NCBI GenBank assembly: GCA_044464765.1
Contig: JBIQKZ010000030.1
Coordinates: 1 to 15,802, forward strand
Length of the DNA: 15,802 nt
Reading direction: 5' to 3'
Source of the DNA: JBIQKZ01 sp044464765
GTDB taxonomy: Bacteria; Pseudomonadota; Gammaproteobacteria; Burkholderiales; Burkholderiaceae_B
The notes beneath the pieces are model-generated. The model saw nothing but the letters and a program-made list of their open reading frames with translations. It was not told the DNA's origin and searched no databases. Positions 14,121 to 15,802 of this stretch are shown here, piece after piece. How positions within the stretch are numbered: position 1 is the stretch's first letter; each line of letters starts with the position of its first letter. A program made the translations under genes and the position numbers.

Positions 14121-14984
14121 CTAGTTCGTATAAGCCGAAATCAGAGTGGATTGCTCCTCGAGGCTAATACCCAAGCCTCGAGAAAAATAGGCCGAGATGC
14201 TGTCGTAAGTGCGCATTAGCGAAGCGAGGCCGGCTTCTAGATACTCTGGGTGCACCTGTAACAGGTTTTCCACCACTGCCCGATCTCCGCCTGCCGCGAC
14301 AAACGCTTCTATGGTTGAAGAATAACCTTGAAGCAGTTGCTCGTTGCTCGCCAGGTAATCTGCTAAAACGTCCTCATGGCTAACCCCAAGCAATAGCAGC
14401 AGCATCGCCGCTGCCCAACCGGTTCGGTCTTTGCCGGCAGTGCAGTGGAAGACACGAGGTGTGCCAGAATCCTGCAGCAAAGAGGAGAAGAATGCGCCGT
14501 AAGCCTTACGTGCGCCGGGAAGGCTTACCAAATTCTCGTAAACGGACTTGTAGAGCGCCCCCAACTTTGCTGGTGTCAGATCTTGGCTTAACTTGCGAGG
14601 ATCTTGTAGCAATTGCTGCATCATCGCTGCCAGCGAGCCTGAGTCGTCACTTAGCACATCGAGCCATACATTCTGCACGTCTGGCATAGGGACGTCGGGG
14701 CATCGTACCCTCTCTGCTGCCGTACGAAAGTCGTAAATGAACCGTATACCTAGCCCTTCAAGCCCTTGAACCGCGTCCTCTGGCATTCCTGATAACTGGC
14801 TCGACCGAAAGATACGACCAGGGGTTACCACAGTTCCGTTGGCAGTGGTATGCCCGCCAAGATCTCTAAAGTTCGAAGGAATGTTGTGTGTGATCACGTG
14901 TCCTACCAAAGGGGAGAGAGGTTCTTCCACTGCCGCTAAATGCTTCAGGAGGGGACTCATTCTACCCACAGACGTTGAGATCAT
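14121..14984 (-). CDS. MptpB-like tyrosine phosphatase (Y_phosphatase3 family)
   Basis: A 287-residue protein of the tyrosine/serine phosphatase family that includes Mycobacterium MptpB. The N-terminal signature SNFRDLGGH is at 37-45, the RIFRSSQLSGM segment follows, and the catalytic loop HCTAGKDRTG is at 180-189, with nucleophile Cys181, Asp186 and Arg187 of the CX5R motif all present. The Lys-Asp in the loop is typical of the MptpB group, which dephosphorylates phosphotyrosine and sometimes phosphoinositides or phosphoserine. No export signal is visible. The ATG at 14984 lies only 22 bp beyond the T-run of the neighbouring terminator; an internal ATG at 14960 (ninth residue) is an alternative start. 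The gene appears lower in GC than the left part of the window, consistent with recent acquisition. Confidence 0.87.
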   Translation of the reverse strand: MISTSVGRMSPLLKHLAAVEEPLSPLVGHVITHNIPSNFRDLGGHTTANGTVVTPGRIFRSSQLSGMPEDAVQGLEGLGIRFIYDFRTAAERVRCPDVPMPDVQNVWLDVLSDDSGSLAAMMQQLLQDPRKLSQDLTPAKLGALYKSVYENLVSLPGARKAYGAFFSSLLQDSGTPRVFHCTAGKDRTGWAAAMLLLLLGVSHEDVLADYLASNEQLLQGYSSTIEAFVAAGGDRAVVENLLQVHPEYLEAGLASLMRTYDSISAYFSRGLGISLEEQSTLISAYTN

Positions 14985-15005
14985 GGCTGGAGCCTATCGT
15001 AGGGA

Positions 15006-15033
15006 TAAAAAAAACAGACGTCTGTTGACGTCT
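15006..15033 (-). terminator. Rho-independent terminator, leftward
   Basis: Read on the minus strand, AGACGTC and GACGTCT form a perfect 7-bp stem with an AACA loop, followed directly by G and eight T. This is a textbook intrinsic terminator. It begins within the stop codon of the 67-residue membrane protein gene and ends 22 bp before the phosphatase start, so it terminates the former and might attenuate read-through into the latter. Confidence 0.75.
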
Positions 15034-15235
15034 ATTGGTATTTTCTTGTCCTTTTCTTAACCCTGCTGAAGAGGAAATAGATCAGGATTATGAAAACTAA
15101 GACTGTAAAGCCAGTGGAAAGATATACAAACACTATGGCATCACCAATCCGCTCACTAGCTATTAGCCAGCTCGCGACGGATAGTCCGCAAGCTAGGCCG
15201 AAAACCCAAAAGAGGAAGTCTTTAAGTACGTTCAT
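15032..15235 (-). CDS. Small two-TM membrane protein, hypothetical
   Basis: A 67-residue protein starting at ATG 15235 (MNVLKDFLFWVFG). It has two hydrophobic segments, about residues 6-27 (FLFWVFGLACGLSVASWLIA) and 36-59 (IVFVYLSTGFTVLVFIILIY), and a strongly basic tail (KKRTRK), which suggests both ends face the cytoplasm. The frame is open upstream to 15361, but that part is Arg/His-rich and not membrane-like, so the internal ATG is preferred. A perfect intrinsic terminator overlapping its stop codon supports it as a transcribed gene. No clear Shine-Dalgarno is seen. I do not recognise a family. Confidence 0.5.
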   Translation of the reverse strand: MNVLKDFLFWVFGLACGLSVASWLIASERIGDAIVFVYLSTGFTVLVFIILIYFLFSRVKKRTRKYQ

Positions 15236-15750
15236 TTTGCGAAAACCATTAGATCGTTGAGGGAGTCGCCACCGGAATCGAGGAGGCAGTTTGGTTATGG
15301 GTATTGCTAAAAGGAACAAATGACGTCGCTTGGCGTGACCTCGCGCATGCTTGCTAATCACCCCGTGAGTGAGACATCGATGCGGTACTTTAGCACCTCT
15401 ATCGAGGCTCCGGTCGGACGGTCGACGCGACTGCGGAATGATGGTCCGGTGGCGTCCTCTGACGTCCGGGTGAGTATAGGAAGACGAAGGTAGGATGATT
15501 GGAGTAATTTCAGAGAAAGTGCGTCAGTGCCCAAAAGACGTTTGCCCGCGTAAGCAACTGCTTGCGTAGCGAGTAGAGGGCGCGTACCAGGTGAGATGCC
15601 ATCGAAACTCGCAACCTGGGTGCAGGAATTTGCGAACGCAAAAATACTGTGCGCAAGACTGTGCACAAGCAAAAACTGTGTACAAGAGGGATTTAGCCGA
15701 ACCGTGGAGGTTAGCTAGAGATTGCATTGAAAATCAATGAGTTATCAGAG
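15236..15750. other. Gap with no convincing gene
   Basis: About 500 bases between the small membrane protein and the tRNA. A 104-codon leftward frame (15358-15672) exists, but it has no recognisable motif, no Shine-Dalgarno sequence and irregular composition, so it is not called as a gene. The stretch holds the triple 12-bp repeat at 15646-15686 and a small inverted repeat CATTGA-AAA-TCAATG (15725-15739) just past the tRNA 3' end. Confidence 0.4.
15646..15686. repeat. Three copies of the 12-mer ACTGTGNNCAAG
   Basis: ACTGTGCGCAAG (15646-15657) and ACTGTGCACAAG (15658-15669) are directly adjacent, and ACTGTGTACAAG (15675-15686) follows after 5 bp (CAAAA). Variation is limited to the central two bases, and each copy is nearly palindromic around its centre. 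The arrangement suggests protein binding sites or a decayed iteron-like element; function unknown. Confidence 0.6.
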
Positions 15751-15802
15751 TGGTGCCCGGGGCCGGAATCGAACCGGCACGCCTTGCGGCGGGGGATTTT
15801 GA
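15751..15802 (-). tRNA. tRNA-Leu(CAA), 3' part, cut by the window edge
   Basis: On the minus strand the last 52 bases read as the 3' half of a class II tRNA: anticodon loop T-CAA-AA, a long variable arm with CGCC-GCAA-GGCG, a T arm GCCGG-TTCGATT-CCGGC and an acceptor end CGGGCACCA with encoded CCA (ends at 15751). The long variable arm and CAA anticodon indicate tRNA-Leu. The 5' half lies beyond the window. Confidence 0.85.

Noticed and set aside
15358..15672. Leftward 104-codon frame before the tRNA
   Set aside because: No recognisable domain, no Shine-Dalgarno sequence, and part of it is made of the 12-mer repeats.
15751..15802. Search for a second copy of the tRNA-Leu 3' end as an att site inside the window
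   Set aside because: No matching direct repeat of the CGGGCACCA/T-arm segment was found by eye elsewhere in the window.
1..15802. CRISPR array, insertion sequence or rRNA
   Set aside because: No regularly spaced repeats of 23 bp or longer, no transposase and no rRNA signatures were seen.

Overview
The window looks like the chromosome of a high-GC betaproteobacterium, probably of the Alcaligenaceae/Burkholderiales type (Bordetella, Achromobacter, Pusillimonas and relatives). That placement is inferred from gene style, the TRAP transporter and codon use; there is no rRNA or housekeeping marker here to prove it.

Left two thirds (1-10382): one tightly packed rightward operon of eleven genes, with a candidate promoter and repeated operator-like motifs in front. 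In order it encodes a flavin reductase, a NicX-like (2,5-dihydroxypyridine dioxygenase family) ring-cleavage enzyme with its three metal ligands intact, an acyl-CoA-dehydrogenase-fold flavoprotein without the usual catalytic glutamate, an alpha/beta hydrolase, a complete TRAP transporter (DctQ, DctM, DctP), a NIPSNAP-family protein, the two subunits of a CoA-transferase/IpdAB-like enzyme whose beta subunit has Val54 where the catalytic Glu54 should be, and an acyl-CoA ligase. Read together, this is a catabolic pathway for an imported carboxylic acid, most likely an N-heteroaromatic one. The TRAP system imports it, a ligase makes a CoA thioester at some stage, a reductase/oxygenase pair hydroxylates, the NicX-like enzyme opens the ring, and hydrolases process the product. 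No maleamate amidase (NicF type) is present, and the mix of NicX-type ring cleavage with CoA chemistry does not match the classical nicotinate or picolinate pathways. It is the best candidate for an undescribed system in this window.

Right third (10383-15802): a looser, patchy region. It holds a leftward Fic gene lacking its 5' part, preceded by a repeat array with an exact TATAAT; an intact leftward FIST-GGDEF diguanylate cyclase; a short remnant of a histidine kinase ATPase domain; a rightward small secreted protein; a leftward MptpB-like tyrosine phosphatase; a leftward 67-residue two-TM protein with a clear terminator; about 500 bases with no convincing gene but a triple 12-bp repeat; and, at the right edge, the 3' half of a leftward tRNA-Leu(CAA). 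Broken genes and orphan genes beside a tRNA suggest a zone of gene gain and loss.
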